Of a stretch of DNA of 37,619 nt, positions 10,317 through 21,989 are shown piece after piece. The position numbers were made by a program, and so were the translations under genes. Each line of letters begins with the position of its first letter. Position 1 is the first letter of the stretch. The notes beneath the pieces were generated by a model. The model worked only from the letters and a program-made list of their open reading frames with translations, was not told the DNA's origin and searched no databases. The stretch lies in NCBI GenBank assembly GCA_003427395.1, contig BFEA01000614.1, forward strand, positions 125,180 through 162,798, read 5' to 3'. Source of the DNA: Chara braunii (taxonomy: Eukaryota > Streptophyta > Charophyceae > Charales > Characeae).

Positions 10317-10927
10317 CACGACTTTAGACTTAGAAGTAGTTGTTGTTAGTTAGTTATTTAGGCCACCTGCCGCACGCGACGGGAGCTTGACACTTGGTTT
10401 GCTCGGGAAGTTAGTAGTTAGATTCTTTATTATTTTATTTTTTTTTACTGTTAGATTCGTTTTGGCCGTGCCTTGTTTTTGTAGGATTCATATTAGTGAA
10501 TCTGCCCCCGAGAAATGGGAATATTCATAGACCGAATATTATACTACTCATGGTACACACAAAGACAAAAACCACGACTATGTATATATCCGTGTTTTTC
10601 GTGAAAATTCACTCCTGGGTTTCGTGAATTCTAAGTGTAGAACAGTGAGACCCGTAGGCTGTACGCCTCGCCGAGATTTCGGTTCCTCGAAGGATCTCGG
10701 GCTTAGGAAAGATCACCACAGAGTAGATGTAGGAGGATGAGCGCACGGGAGTGAGTGTACGAGTGAGGCGATCACAAGGGGGAAGAGCGTGCAAACGAGC
10801 GCGAGGAGCGAACGAAAGCAAGCGCGAAGGAGAAGCGTGCGTGCTTGCAAGAGAAAATGGCGCGGGAGAAACGATTGTAACAGACGCAGACAGGAGGGTG
10901 AGTGTAGAAAATAAAGCGCGCGAAGAC

Positions 10928-11042
10928 GGAGGGGAAGACGAAGGAGAAGACGAGGAGGGAGGCGAAGAGGAGAAGGAGAAAGGAAGAAGGAGAAGAAGAA
11001 GAAGACGAAGAAGAAGAAGAAGAAGGAGAGGAAGAGAGAGAA
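10928..11042. repeat. GAA/GGA-rich purine tract
   Basis: Degenerate GAA, GAC and GGA triplets over about 115 bp. Long open frames in several phases here are low-complexity artefacts. The tract abuts a donor-like site at 11049-11054 (- strand). Confidence 0.85.
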
Positions 11043-11054
11043 AGCAATACTCAC

Positions 11055-11116
11055 CTCACCGTGTATCCGTCGGTGGCATCGTGAGGACGGGCTGTCATCC
11101 GCCCGACTCGGTTAAA
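11055..11116 (-). other. Exon-like segment 1 with GTGAGT donor (- strand)
   Basis: On the - strand this segment ends at AG|GTGAGT (donor 11049-11054), followed by a TC-rich stretch. Its body contains GAGTCGGGCGGATGAC and CCTCACGATGCCACCG, resembling the segment at 12156-12265. An in-phase TGA relative to that copy argues that this one is decayed or non-coding. It may be part of a repeated exon of an unknown gene. Confidence 0.3.
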
Positions 11117-11376
11117 GGGTGCGCTTATACCTGCTGAGTCTCCCACGTGTTGTACCCTCGGGGGAACATCCAACTATCGATAATGGCAACCGTCACGACG
11201 ACAGCGACAACATGACAGAGAGGGAATGGGTAGGTCTCTGATCCCTACGTGTGTGAGTGGGTGTACGTATACGAGTGTGAGAGAAAGAGAAAGAGGAAGG
11301 AGGGCATCGTGGTTCTTGAGTGCAAGTGACATATGTGTGTCGGGGAGCGAGGTTATGAGTGAGGGGAGAGACATAC

Positions 11377-11590
11377 CTGGTACTGGAAGCGTGGGACTTT
11401 GGTCGCTGCATACTTGCTTTTCGGGTATGCTGATTGTAGTCATCTTTCGACAATGTAGTATAAACTAGACTGAATCTGCCATCTGTAGTCTGGGCGACGA
11501 GCAGGCAGATAAGATAACAACATTGGCTCCTCATTGATGATGATTATGAGACTTACTAGCATTGTCAACTATGGACTCTCGATGTTTTTT
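11377..11590 (-). other. Exon-like segment 2 with GTATGT donor (- strand)
   Basis: It ends on the - strand at AG|GTATGT (donor 11371-11376). The part 11476-11590 is clearly related to 14064-14180: both contain GTAGTCTGGGCG, a GATGATGAT patch and GCATTGTCAA. Next to the donor a frame reads LSKDDYNQHTRKASMQ; the 14-kb copy reads LSTDDVNSLPKYEQLS at the matching place. No protein family was recognised. An ATT tract follows at 11672. Confidence 0.35.
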
Positions 11591-11671
11591 TTGAAGCTCG
11601 TGTTGGAATGGAGACTCGACTATCTGGTCTTGTGTATATGATGTTGCTTGATGGCTGAAGTTCGTTCTTCC

Positions 11672-11747
<76 letters not shown>

Positions 11748-11779
11748 TATATATATATATATTATAGTTTAATATTTGA

Positions 11780-11812
<33 letters not shown>

Positions 11813-11815
11813 CAT
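11672..11815. repeat. ATT microsatellite (interrupted)
   Basis: ATT repeats at 11672-11743 and 11781-11815, with a short TA run between. It is one of seven or eight ATT tracts between 11.6 and 18.3 kb. Confidence 0.95.
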
Positions 11816-12029
11816 TATCGTCATCATTATTAATTATTACCATTGTTATTTTTATTGTTTTTTATTATTGTTATCGATTTCATCTTAAATTAAGGATTCA
11901 GTTATATCCAGATAAGGAAAGAGCAATCGCGGGGTAAGGAAAGGATATCGCATGGAGATGTAAACTTAGCATGTGACCTGAGTAAACGTGCGGGTGGATG
12001 GTAGCGGCCACGGGAAGTGGTTGGTTATG

Positions 12030-12135
12030 AGGAAGATAATGAAGAAGAAGAAGATAAAGAAGGAGAAGAAGAAGAAGAAGAAGAAGGAGAAGATAGGAAG
12101 AAGGAGGAGGAGGAAGAAGAAGGGAAAGGAGAGAA
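12030..12135. repeat. GAA/GGA-rich purine tract
   Basis: Imperfect GAA and GGA triplets. It abuts the donor-like site at 12150-12155, as the tract at 10928 abuts its own donor. Confidence 0.85.
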
Positions 12136-12155
12136 AAGAGGGGGGTGGGACTCAC

Positions 12156-12265
12156 CTGGCCACACAACTAGTGCCGATGGCGTTGTGAGGGAGGATTCGT
12201 CGTCCACCCGACTCGTCAGATGACGGGCTCACACCGGTCAGGTTTTCCATGATGCGGATGGTATA
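12156..12265 (-). other. Exon-like segment 3 (110 nt) with AG acceptor and GTGAGT donor (- strand)
   Basis: On the - strand TGTGCAG (12266-12272) could be an acceptor and AG|GTGAGT (12150-12155) a donor. The 110 nt between are open in one frame, containing MENLTGVSPSSDES and RRILPHNAIGTSC. Segment 1 is a diverged copy. No family was recognised. Counter-evidence: a good + strand donor, CAG|GTAAGTAT, occurs at about 12296-12305, so strand is not settled. Confidence 0.35.
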
Positions 12266-12399
12266 CTGCACAATGTGACGAATCTTGCTTGATGACAGGT
12301 AAGTATCCTAGTCCCGAGGTCGACTTCGAGGTGCTTTCACCGGTAGGATGACTAGATCTAATGAACCTACCGCTAGAACATGAGAATGTACATCGTCAC

Positions 12400-12662
12400 T
12401 ATATATGTGTGTATGAGTGTACGTGTGTGTGCGTGTGCGTGGCTAACACGATGAACCTCGTGCTACTTCCATCGATAGAATGAGCTAAACCGACTAGATC
12501 TACCGCTAAAACATGGGAGTGTTCAATGTTGCACGTATGTGCGAGTGTGTGCCTACCGTGTGTGGGTGTACATGTGTAGGTGCGCATGTGTGTGTGTATG
12601 TTATAAATACCTGCTAATACACAACTTGTGTGTGTGTGTGTGGGTGAGAGAGAGAGAGAGAG
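12400..12662. repeat. GT-rich stretch with GTGT and GA tracts
   Basis: Degenerate GT repeats (about 12405-12640) with a purer GTGTGTGTGT near 12627 and a GA run at 12645-12661 that abuts a donor-like site (GTACGC, - strand, 12663-12668). Confidence 0.8.
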
Positions 12663-12668
12663 GCGTAC

Positions 12669-12741
12669 CGAGATAGTTCATTGTCGCCACGGTAGGATGC
12701 CTGACTCTCACGTTCCGATTACAGCGCACCCCCTGATTTGA
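12669..12741 (-). other. Exon-like segment 4 (73 nt), related to 15746-15809
   Basis: On the - strand it starts after GATATAG (12742-12748) with TCAA and ends at CG|GTACGC. The segment at 15746-15809 also starts after GATATAG with TCAA and ends at AG|GTAAGG. Lengths 73 and 64 share the same remainder by three. This copy carries a stop in the shared frame, so it is probably decayed. Confidence 0.35.
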
Positions 12742-12790
12742 CTATATCTAACCGGTAAGATAGCGCGCTTACAGTCGTTTTTCTTTATAT

Positions 12791-12795
12791 TGTTA

Positions 12796-12856
<61 letters not shown>
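12791..12856. repeat. ATT microsatellite
   Basis: About twenty near-perfect ATT units, starting with GTT variants, immediately upstream (- strand) of exon-like segment 4. Confidence 0.95.
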
Positions 12857-12857
<1 letters not shown>

Positions 12858-13099
12858 TGATCTCACCTCCAATTCCAGCTATGCGAGTACAGGGGGATCA
12901 GTGCGATAGGAAGAAAATTACACGGGTTACATAGAAGACGGGCTCGCACAAGGAGGATGTGTGAACGGAAAAACAGATAAGCATAGCGGAGAGAGAAAAC
13001 AATTGAGAGAGAATAAGTGAGAGAGGAAAAGAGAGTGGAAAAAAAGAAAAGAGATCCGAGGAAGATAAATATAAAGATGAGCGATGTGAGAACACATAC

Positions 13100-13200
13100 C
13101 TGGTATGGGCGATGACCTGCATTGGTCGACATCTTCAAGTACTTCGTTGGCTGTTGACGTCAACAGTTGCATTGTCAGTTAGTAGGATTAGGTTGGGCGT
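13100..13200 (-). other. Exon-like segment 5 with GTATGT donor (- strand)
   Basis: It ends at AG|GTATGT (donor 13094-13099), followed on the - strand by a pyrimidine-rich stretch. It shares GTTGACGTCA and neighbouring words with 14020-14050, so it belongs to the same repeated module as segment 2 and the copy at 13975-14180. No protein family was recognised. Confidence 0.3.
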
Positions 13201-13386
13201 CGAGCGAGCGCCCGGTAAGAAGAAGGGCCTGGCTGCGATGTTGGTGGGGGCGACAATAAGCTCTCATTGACATCGGGTTTTCGGTGTTACGATTCTCCAT
13301 TGATGTCATATAGGTGCAATGCTGCTTTCTGAGCACTAGGATACGATCTAGCTTTCTATGTGATTGTGCAATTTGAATATTGTCTT

Positions 13387-13526
<140 letters not shown>

Positions 13527-13654
13527 ATGGTTTACCTATCTCTAAATGAGCCTGTAACAGGAGGAGGTCGACTGAAGAAGTATGGAGAGGAAGAGAGAGA
13601 CAGTAAGATAGGATGAGAAAGAGGGGAGAGGAAGGAAGGAGGAAGAAGAAGAAG

Positions 13655-13974
13655 AAGACAGACATGCAGTCTGGGATAGACAGACAGACAAACAGGACAA
13701 GAGACAAACAAATAAACGGAAAAGATGACATCAGTAGACAGAGAAGAAAAAGGCCACAACAGGCAGGCAAACAGACAAAACATACTTACAAACTTTCAGA
13801 CAAACAGATATGAAGATAAAACGGACATACCGACAAAGACTCGGACAGTCAAGGCGGGCAGACATAGAGAAGACGAATACTACCAGATACAGAAAAACGA
13901 GCAGGCAGACAGATGCAGGTCATCAAACACACAGGCAGACGGGGAAACAAGGACAGATAGATATAGCAGACAAA

Positions 13975-13975
<1 letters not shown>
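13655..13975. repeat. Degenerate CAGA/ACAG tract
   Basis: Words such as CAGACAGACA and AACAGGACAAG recur throughout, preceded by a GAA tract (13625-13656). It is the same kind of sequence as 14955-15600. Confidence 0.8.
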
Positions 13976-14419
<444 letters not shown>

Positions 14420-14954
14420 AAAAGCAGACTCGCTTTCATTTACACTTCTCATACATGCAAACAGTAGTGCAGCGAACTGGCAACATGCGCCTACTCAAAA
14501 CTCAAAGATATGGCAACTCGGAAACGAGTTCACTTCCAATGGCTATGACGATATAACGCCATGCAACTCTCTGTTCGCATACAATTGAATCACCCTAGAT
14601 ATCCCACACGCCTCTCTCTGAACACTCGTACACACACACTGAACCATAACTATTGCTATGACGGTTATGACCGCCACTATCCTTTCACTATGGCTAACTT
14701 CGTCTCTCTGCCCACTTCGTCCTCGGGATGACTGCAGACCTCCTTGCACAAGTTGCTGTGGCAGCGCTTCCGCATGGGTCACGAATGAATGAATGAATGG
14801 CTGGGCGCTGCGTCTTGATTTATACGTCTGTAACTCGTTGGTCTGTCCCTTTCCACAGGCCCAGGGTGCACGCAGTCCCTCATGGCACTTGCTCAGTCTT
14901 GCTGGACCGGACTGAGACTAACTGAACCATGCCGCATCCCCGATAAGAGAAAAA

Positions 14955-15600
14955 AGGAGGAGACAAACAGGCATGGATATGCAGACGGTCGGACCGACAG
15001 ATACGTACAGATATACATATATACCTGACAAAAACATACAAAAACCGACGCACAGAACAGACAAAAACAGATGGACAAGCACAAACAGGCAGGCCAACAC
15101 AGACAGACAGCCTGAAGCAGACAGACTGACTGAAAATGACAAGCAGACAGACATGATGAAACAGAGACAGACAGAGAAAGACAGGGAGAACAAAGACTAG
15201 CAGACAAACAAGCAATTAGACAAAACGGACAGGCAGCCAGGCACCGGCAACCGGACAAGTTACAACAGGCAAACGAACACAGTCATCAACAGACAGACAA
15301 TCAGACGGAGTCGGACATACGAACTGACAAGACACAGTCGGACGACCGAACTAATAAACACAGTCAGATTGACGAACTGATATACACAAGTCGGACGAAC
15401 CAACAGACATAGTCAGACAGACAAACAAGCAAACATCATGCAGAAACAAATAAATAGCGGCAGGCAATGACGAAGACGGGTGCAAACAGAGAAGGACAGG
15501 CACAACCGGTTGGACAAACTGATACACACATAATGAGACAACTACAATCAGGCGAAACATAAACAGTAAAATTGATAGAGGGCAGACATAGACAGACAGC
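14955..15600. repeat. Degenerate CAGA/ACAGAC tract (about 650 bp)
   Basis: CAGACAGACA-type words recur with many changes. The Cys/Leu-rich frames on the - strand come from this composition and are not called as proteins. Confidence 0.85.
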
Positions 15601-15652
15601 CTGTCTGAGGGACTAATTTGACTTAGCTGGAAGGCCCACTGTGTGTGCATGT

Positions 15653-15654
<2 letters not shown>

Positions 15655-15732
<78 letters not shown>
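15655..15732. repeat. Pure GA dinucleotide tract
   Basis: About 39 uninterrupted GA units. On the - strand it lies just after the donor-like GTAAGG at 15740-15745. Confidence 0.98.
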
Positions 15733-15735
<3 letters not shown>

Positions 15736-15745
15736 GGGGCCTTAC

Positions 15746-15809
15746 CTAGTCACGACTGACTGTTGTTGCCGCAACTGTTCTCCAAGGTACAACACTCCCC
15801 TCCCGTTGA
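15746..15809 (-). other. Exon-like segment 6 (64 nt), paired with segment 4
   Basis: On the - strand it starts after GATATAG (15810-15816) and ends AG|GTAAGG, then a C-rich and (TC)n stretch. It is open in one frame (NGRGVLYLGEQLRQQQSVVT). Upstream (- strand) is an AAT-rich tract, as for segment 4. Product unknown. Confidence 0.35.
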
Positions 15810-15859
15810 CTATATCAGACTGGGAAAAAAAAATTGTATACGTTAATTGCATTACTGTT

Positions 15860-15966
15860 TAATGTTATCATTATCTTTATTATTAGTATTATTCTTATGG
15901 TTGCTATTATTATTATTATTGTTGTTATTATTATTTATTTCTATTATTATTATTATCGTTGTTATT
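15860..15966. repeat. Degenerate ATT/GTT tract
   Basis: ATT units with many ATC, GTT and CTT variants; older than the purer tracts. Further ATT tracts lie at 16640-16697, 17508-17550 and 18203-18270. Between 15970 and 16630 no gene was recognised. Confidence 0.85.
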
Positions 15967-16701
15967 TCAGTAACAAGTGGCCAGCCAGCCTCGTGCCCAC
16001 CCTAAGTGAAGGCGGACAGGATACTCGAGAGATGCCATTTTCTCAGCACCCTTCATTACAGAACTCAGGTAGCGCTGCACGCCGGTTTGGTTGAAGTGAG
16101 GCCGTCACCTCACTTTGAGGGGATTCTTCCGAACGATGCAAACCACGCACGTAGGGGCACTTCGGGCACCTGCCGCATGAGTCCGCAGCCGGACATTGGG
16201 GCGCCCTGGACACACATAGCATGAAACCAACATAATAAGAGGTGGACGCATGACGCTGGGAACGCGACATTGTCACCACGTCCGCACGCGGGCATTGAGC
16301 AATATGGATCGCAGCCGACGGCGGAACGCTGTTAGGCTATGACCATGCATGCAGAACTGCAACCATGCATCCACACGGCTTGCAAACATATGTACGGAAC
16401 AGCAAGCATGCGCGCGCATAATCTGCGAGCAAGACGACAGTCACAGACACACACGCATAAACACGCATGCGGGACAAACAAGTGGGTTGCTATGCCCAAG
16501 GCGGTGTGGCGAAAGCAAAGAGGGAGAGGAAAGTGAAAATGGGGAAAGATCTCCAGTAGGTGATGCATCAATAAGACGTCTTCGATCGCTTGTTTCCAGA
16601 ATGGTTAATCAAAACGTTTGACAAAGTGTTTAACTTCCCGATATTATTATTCCTATCATTCTTATTATTATTCTCATTATTATTATTATTATTATTGCGA
16701 C

Positions 16702-17503
16702 CAGGGTAACCGACGTTCGGGACGGGACGAACGCCCGAACCCGAACGCCCGAACGTATGGGACCCCTTGGGGATGCGTTCGGCCGTTCGGGCCGAACGCG
16801 GACCAAAAAAAAAAAAAAAAAANNNNNNNNNNNNNNNNNNNNNNNNNNNNNNNNNNNNNNNNNNNNNNNNNNNNNNNNNNNNNNNNNNNNNNNNNNNNNN
16901 NNNNNNNNNNNNNNNNNNNNNNNNNNNNNNNNNNNNNNNNNNNNNNNNNNNNNNNNNNNNNNNNNNNNNNNNNNNNNNNNNNNNNNNNNNNNATACTAAT
17001 AATAAAAATAAATAAAAATAAAAAGAGAATTAAATTTAGTGAGTGCGCGAGCATGTTTTCGACACCGCCATCTTTGGCGATTTTTCATTTTTTTTTGGCA
17101 TAGCTAAATGCCCCGAAACTTCACAGATGTGTACTTCACATAATACAAAACCCACTAAAAAAATTTCAAAAAATAATAAAATGGTTTAGACCCCGAACTA
17201 AAGTGAAAACAAAAAATAAAAAGTGAAAAAATACGTGGGCGAGCACGTTTTGATACCGCCATCTTTGGCGATTTTTAATTCTTATTTGGCTGCGCCAAAT
17301 GACTTGAAAATTTACAGGCATGTACCTCATGTCATAAAGAAGTCACAAAGAACAATTCAGAAAAAAATAATTATTTTTAGGCCCCGAACTATTTTTCGGC
17401 GGGGGCCGAACGCCATCGGGTTCGGACGCCATACGGGACCCGGAACGCCCGTACGTACGGAGGTCTGCCCGGTGACCTCCGTACGTACAGGCTGGTAACC
17501 CTG
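16702..17503. mobile_element. hAT-like nonautonomous element, copy 1 (contains the N gap)
   Basis: Terminal inverted repeat: CAGGGTAACC at the left and the complement of CAGGGTTACC at the right (9 of 10 match). Flanks ATTGCGAC (left) and ATTAAGAC (right) agree at 6 of 8 positions, consistent with an old 8-bp target duplication. Subterminal words GAACGCCCGAAC repeat at the left. At the right end GTACGTACGGAGGTC (17451-17465) pairs perfectly with GACCTCCGTACGTAC (17474-17488). It contains 170 Ns (16823-16992). No transposase frame is visible. CAGGG ends and 8-bp duplications suit the hAT superfamily; the family is inference. Confidence 0.75.
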
Positions 17504-17557
17504 ATTAAGACTATTATTACTATTATTATTATTATCAATAATTATCATTATTATAGT

Positions 17558-18194
17558 TAGGGTAACTGACGTTCGGAACGGACCGAACGCCCGAACCCGA
17601 ACGCCCGAACGTATGGGATTTGCCTGAGCATTACATCCAAATTCCTTACCAAATTTGAAATAAAAATAAAATATGAATAACAAATACTAATAATAAAAAT
17701 AAATAAAAATAAAAAGAGAATTAAATTTAGTGGGTGAGCGAGCATGTTTTCGACACCGCCATCTTTGGCGATTTTTCATTTTGTTTTGGCATAGCTAAAT
17801 GCCCTGAACATTTACAGCTGTGTACTTCACATAATACAAAACCCACTAAAAAAGTTTCAAAAAATAATAAAATTATTTAGACCCCGAACTAAAGTGAAAA
17901 CAAAAAGTAAAAAGTGAAAAAATACGTGGGCGAGCACGTTTTGACACCGCCATCTTTGGCGTATTTTAATTCTTACTACGCTTAGCCAAATGACTGGAAA
18001 CTTTACAGGCATGTACCTCACGTCATAGAGAACTCACAAAAAAACATTCAGAAAAAAGTAATTATTTTTAGGCCCCGAAATAAGTTTTGGTGGGGGCCGA
18101 ACGCCGTCGGGTTCGAACCTCGTACGGGACCCGGAACGCCCGTACGTACGGAGGTCTGCCCGGGGACCTCCGTAAGTACGGGTTGGTTACCCTG
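17558..18194. mobile_element. hAT-like nonautonomous element, copy 2, with perfect 8-bp target duplication
   Basis: Left end TAGGGTAACT, right end the complement of CAGGGTAACC. ATTATAGT stands directly at both sides (17550-17557 and 18195-18202), a perfect 8-bp target duplication. Length is 637 bp with no coding frame. The body is a near copy of copy 1, including the subterminal GAACGCCCGAAC words and the right-hand hairpin (about 18141-18178). An internal unit of roughly 190 bp is itself duplicated; both halves carry CGCCATCTTTGGCG. It is inserted in ATT-rich DNA, like copy 1. Confidence 0.85.
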
Positions 18195-18236
18195 ATTATA
18201 GTTATTATTATCTTATTATCATTATTGCGTCAATTA

Positions 18237-18270
<34 letters not shown>

Positions 18271-18417
18271 TTTGGTTGGTTTATTGTTACTATTGTTTTT
18301 GAAACACCATGAGTTGGACAGAGTATGGGGCATCGGGGAGGAGAGAGACAATGCCACGGTGTAATGGTGCCTGCCTCCTCCGTCCTCCTCCATTCTCTTT
18401 CCTGACTAATCGACTTA

Positions 18418-21400
18418 GCATTGAAAAAAGAGAGGAAAATTATTGAAGCATTAAGAAAGTCTGCAAAATTGGGGAATAGGGTCACCAAAGAGAGATTTGA
18501 CACAATAAAGATAGACTCGGATCAGTTTATCATGCCTAAAGAGAAAGAATATATCTTCAAGATGTGTGAGGAGTTATCCGGTGCACTCCTTTAATGGTGA
18601 AGAGAGAGGGAGAGAAGGTTAACTGACCCCCAATTTTTCAAGTCAATTTATAAGAAAACCATAAGGTCATTTCAACCAAACTCCACACCAATGTATAGAG
18701 TGTACTTCTTACTAACATATTAAAAAAAAAAAAATAATAATAATTAAAAACACATAAAACAGCAACCCAAAAGTGCATTTTCAAACAAGGCATGAAACAC
18801 GGTATCCAAATTTCAGGATTTTCAGGCCTCCCAGCAACACAAATTCTAATAACCCAAATAATACCAAATTTGGCAGACGACAACCTTAAACAAAAACAAA
18901 AACAAACAAAAAAACAAAAAATCAAAAAACTAAAAATTTGACCCCCAAACCTTAATTTCAATTTTGGTCCCATTAGTAAGGAGCTGAAAATGGAGGTCCC
19001 CGTTAACCATTTGTGGAGAGAGGGCAGTTGGACGTGGATATGATTAGGATGACCAAAATTTGGACAGTTGATCATGTTCCATGAAATGATAGGCCGACCA
19101 AGTATGCCCTGAAAGAAGAAGTGGAGGTTGTAAAATATCTTGACAAGAAGATTGTTTCTAACGTTGCTGAACCTGCTGATGGACCGTATGCTAACCACTG
19201 GTTTTGCTTTTGGAAACCAGGGGGTGGATTGAGATGGATACAAACTTTTCAGAAGCTTAACTTCGTGACGGTGCACGATGCAGGTAGTCTTCCTAATGTT
19301 GATCTCCTCTCTAAATCATTTGCTGGTCGATGCATTTATTCCCTAGTTGATTTATACTCTGGCTATGATTAGTTTCTCATTGATCCCACTAGCGGGCCAA
19401 TGACTGCCATGCACACGCCAAGAGGGCTCATTCAGATGTGTGTGGAACCTCAGGGTTGGACTAATGGTGTGGCAGTGGTTCAAAGGGATATGATCAAAGT
19501 CATGCAAGATATTTCTCCTGAAATAACAAACCCCTATATTGATGATAATCCTGTGAAAGGACCTCTAGTAAGGGATGAGACTTTGGTCGCAGGTGGAGTC
19601 AGGAAGTTTGTCTGGGAATACGCCGAAGGCGTAAAGATGGTCCTAGAGAGACTTCAGAAGTATAATATGACTGCAAGTGAACCAAAGTCCCTTCTCTTTC
19701 AGCCAGAAGTAATCATCTTGGCCTTCAGATGTTTCTCCAAGAGTAGGAGTCTTGACCCCAAAAAGATAGACAAGATCTTTAACTAGCCTCTGTCACTCAA
19801 AAGAGTGACAGATGTCAGAAGCTTCTTGGGTGTCTGTGGATTCTGGAGGATTTTTATTCCTCATTTTGCTACCCTTGCGAAGCCTCTGAGGGAGATGGTA
19901 AGGGAAGGGGCTAATTTAGCGTGGAATGAAAAAAAACAAGCCGCAGCTGAAACTCTGCAGGAGAAATTAAAAGATGGGGGTGTAGTGTTGGGAGTGTTTT
20001 TTTATGATGATGTGGAAGGGAGATCTTTTATCATTGAGGCTGATGGAGGACCAATTGCTCTGGGTGGTGTGCTCATTCAGAAAGATGAGAATAAAAAAGA
20101 GAGACCTTTGAAATTTGAGAGCATGACTCTTAACTCTACAGAAAGAGGTTATACTAAATTCAGAAAAGAGTTGCTGGCAATTATCCATAGCCTCAGATGC
20201 TTCAGGCATTATGTACTAGGGAGAAGATTGATCTTGAGGACTGATGCATCTGCTGTGATTGGTGCCATCAAGAAACACCAACAAGTAGATCCAACAGTCA
20301 GCAGGTAGATTGCTTTCATCTAAACTTTTGATTTTAAGTTGGAAAAATTTCCTACTGAGAAGAACAGAGCAAATGGCTTAAGCAGGATTGAGTGGAAAAA
20401 AGAAGAAGAAGAAGATATAAACGGAACGATTGAAGAATCAAGCTATGTTGATAATTTTCTGAATGAAAAGGATGATGAAGACTATGAAGTACCACGCTCC
20501 TATAAGTGGAGTTTGTGGCCTGAAGAGAGAGACAACTGGAGAGAGATCCCTAATGCCTATGTTTATGACTCGATTCTTGAGAAAGAAGAAGAGGATGAAC
20601 CAAATGATTGGTATACTAGGGTTAACGTAGCTGCTGTGATTGCTCATGAAATGGGGAAAAACTCTGGTTCAAAAGAAGAAGAAGAAGGTGAAAAGGAGAA
20701 GGCAAAGATATTTTTCATTTATGAAGAATACGACGAAAGTTATTAAGAGATTGGCAAGAAGATGGAAAGAGAACAGCTAAAGGAATATTATTGTAAAAAC
20801 TCAAGGAAAAAGTTCAGATTAAAAAGAGGACATCTATTTGTGGATGGTAAGGTAGGACTACCTGCACTAAGAGTGGTCTGTGGTAAAGAAAGACAATTAG
20901 AGATAATTGATGCTCTACATGAGGGGGTTGCAGGTGACCACAGAGCTGCTGAGGCAACCTACTCTAAGACTGTCAAACTCTACTTCTGGCCTGGCATGAG
21001 AGACATGATTTTCAAATTTTGTAAGTCATGTGTGTTATGTCAGAAGAGGTATACTACAAAAATGATTGAACCTTTATTTTCCACTATTCTGGTGGAGCCA
21101 AGGAGTCGAATTCATTTAAATCTCATCACCATGTCATTAGGCAAGGGCGGGATGAGATATATACTGAACATGAGAGATAATTTATCTAGATATGTTGAGG
21201 CAAGAACTCTGAAAATGAAGACAGCCGAACAAGTGGCTGACTGGATAGAGGAAGTCTATCTCAGGTATCCTTTCATCAGAGAGTTTGTCTCAGACAGAGG
21301 ATCATAGTTCAAAAATGAAATTGTAAGAAGAACCACTCTCAGATTGGGTGTCAGAATTCGGTATGTGACAACTTACCATCCTCAAGCGAATGCGCCAATC

Positions 21401-21989
21401 GAGAGAGGTCACATGACCTTGAAAGATTCATTGGCTAAGTGGTGTGAACGAAATCTCAGTAATTGGCCGAAAGTATTAAGAGTTGCAGTTTATGCTGACA
21501 ATATAACAGTCAAGAGGACTATTGGCTATGCTCCATTTACTCTGTGGCATGACCGATATGCTACATTGTCAATTGAGAACTTAGTCAACACATAGTCAAG
21601 TCAAGAAAGTGACAGAGACTATTATATCTTTGAGCTCCTCCAGATCAGAATGAGGCAAATATCAGAAGTTGATCAAGCAATGATGAATGCGGAAGAGAGA
21701 ATGACATCCAATAGATTATCAGATCAAGAGAGATGAAACAAAAAAATATATATAAAAAAAGAGAAATTGAAAGTTGGTGATGTTGTCCTTCTGTTCGACA
21801 GTTTTCTTGAGACTCAATGAACTAAAAGGTTGGAGCCCAAATGACTTGGTCCTTACAGAATCACAGGAATGGATTCAGCGTTTACGACATGGTGTCAGGG
21901 TCAAAACTTCGTAAGTTCATCTTCAGAGACCCTGATTTAATCCCTACTATGACCTCAAAGAAAGGGAGGAAAGGTCGGCCGTCCAAGTG
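18418..21989 (+). pseudogene. Ty3/gypsy-type pol pseudogene: RT, RNase H, integrase, GPY-like end
   Basis: Apart from an insertion at 18611-19015, one frame runs from about 19016 to about 21885 with stops but no frameshift. Order: pre-RT segment (18418-18607); RT with HWFCFWKPGGGLRWI and a catalytic PYIDD near 19540; RNase H (about 20010-20300) with FIIEADGG, RKELLAII and RTDASA; an acidic linker rich in Glu and Asp (20390-20740). Integrase (20762-21595) has an HHCC zinc site (ending CKSCVLCQ), then RIHLNLI, SDRGS and YHPQANAPIERGH. The first catalytic Asp seems replaced by Asn in HLNLI. KLKVGDVVLLF and LGPYRIT (about 21760-21860) mark the GPY-type C-terminus. Stops include those at 19370, 19784, 20306, 21305 and 21593. 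No gag or protease precedes it: 5'-truncated and dead. Confidence 0.92.
18611..19015. mobile_element. 405-bp insertion inside pol, flanked by a 9-bp repeat
   Basis: The pol frame stops at GAGAGAGGG (18602-18610) and resumes at a second GAGAGAGGG (19016-19024). The insert has GGTTAAC near its left end (about 18617) and GTTAACC near its right end (about 19003), in inverted orientation, and an A-rich centre (18890-18940). A 9-bp duplication would fit a Mutator-like nonautonomous element, but the inverted ends are short and the target is low-complexity, so the type is uncertain. Confidence 0.5.

Noticed and set aside
10713-11137. Long frames on both strands over the purine tract
   Set aside because: Composition artefact of GAA/GGA repeats: Arg/Glu-rich one way, Ser/Phe/Leu-rich the other.
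12296-12305. + strand splice donor CAG|GTAAGTAT as evidence for a + strand gene
   Set aside because: Single good site without related modules on that strand; kept as counter-evidence to the - strand exon model.
14880-15258. Cys/Leu-rich small proteins on the - strand
   Set aside because: Produced by the degenerate CAGA tract; several phases give similar peptides and no motif is stable.
16618-17103. Frames running through the N gap
   Set aside because: They contain unknown residues and only exist because Ns do not stop translation.
18638-19276. 212-codon - strand frame
   Set aside because: It spans the insertion and runs antisense to the RT; no domain, poly-Phe and hydrophobic patches from A-rich DNA.
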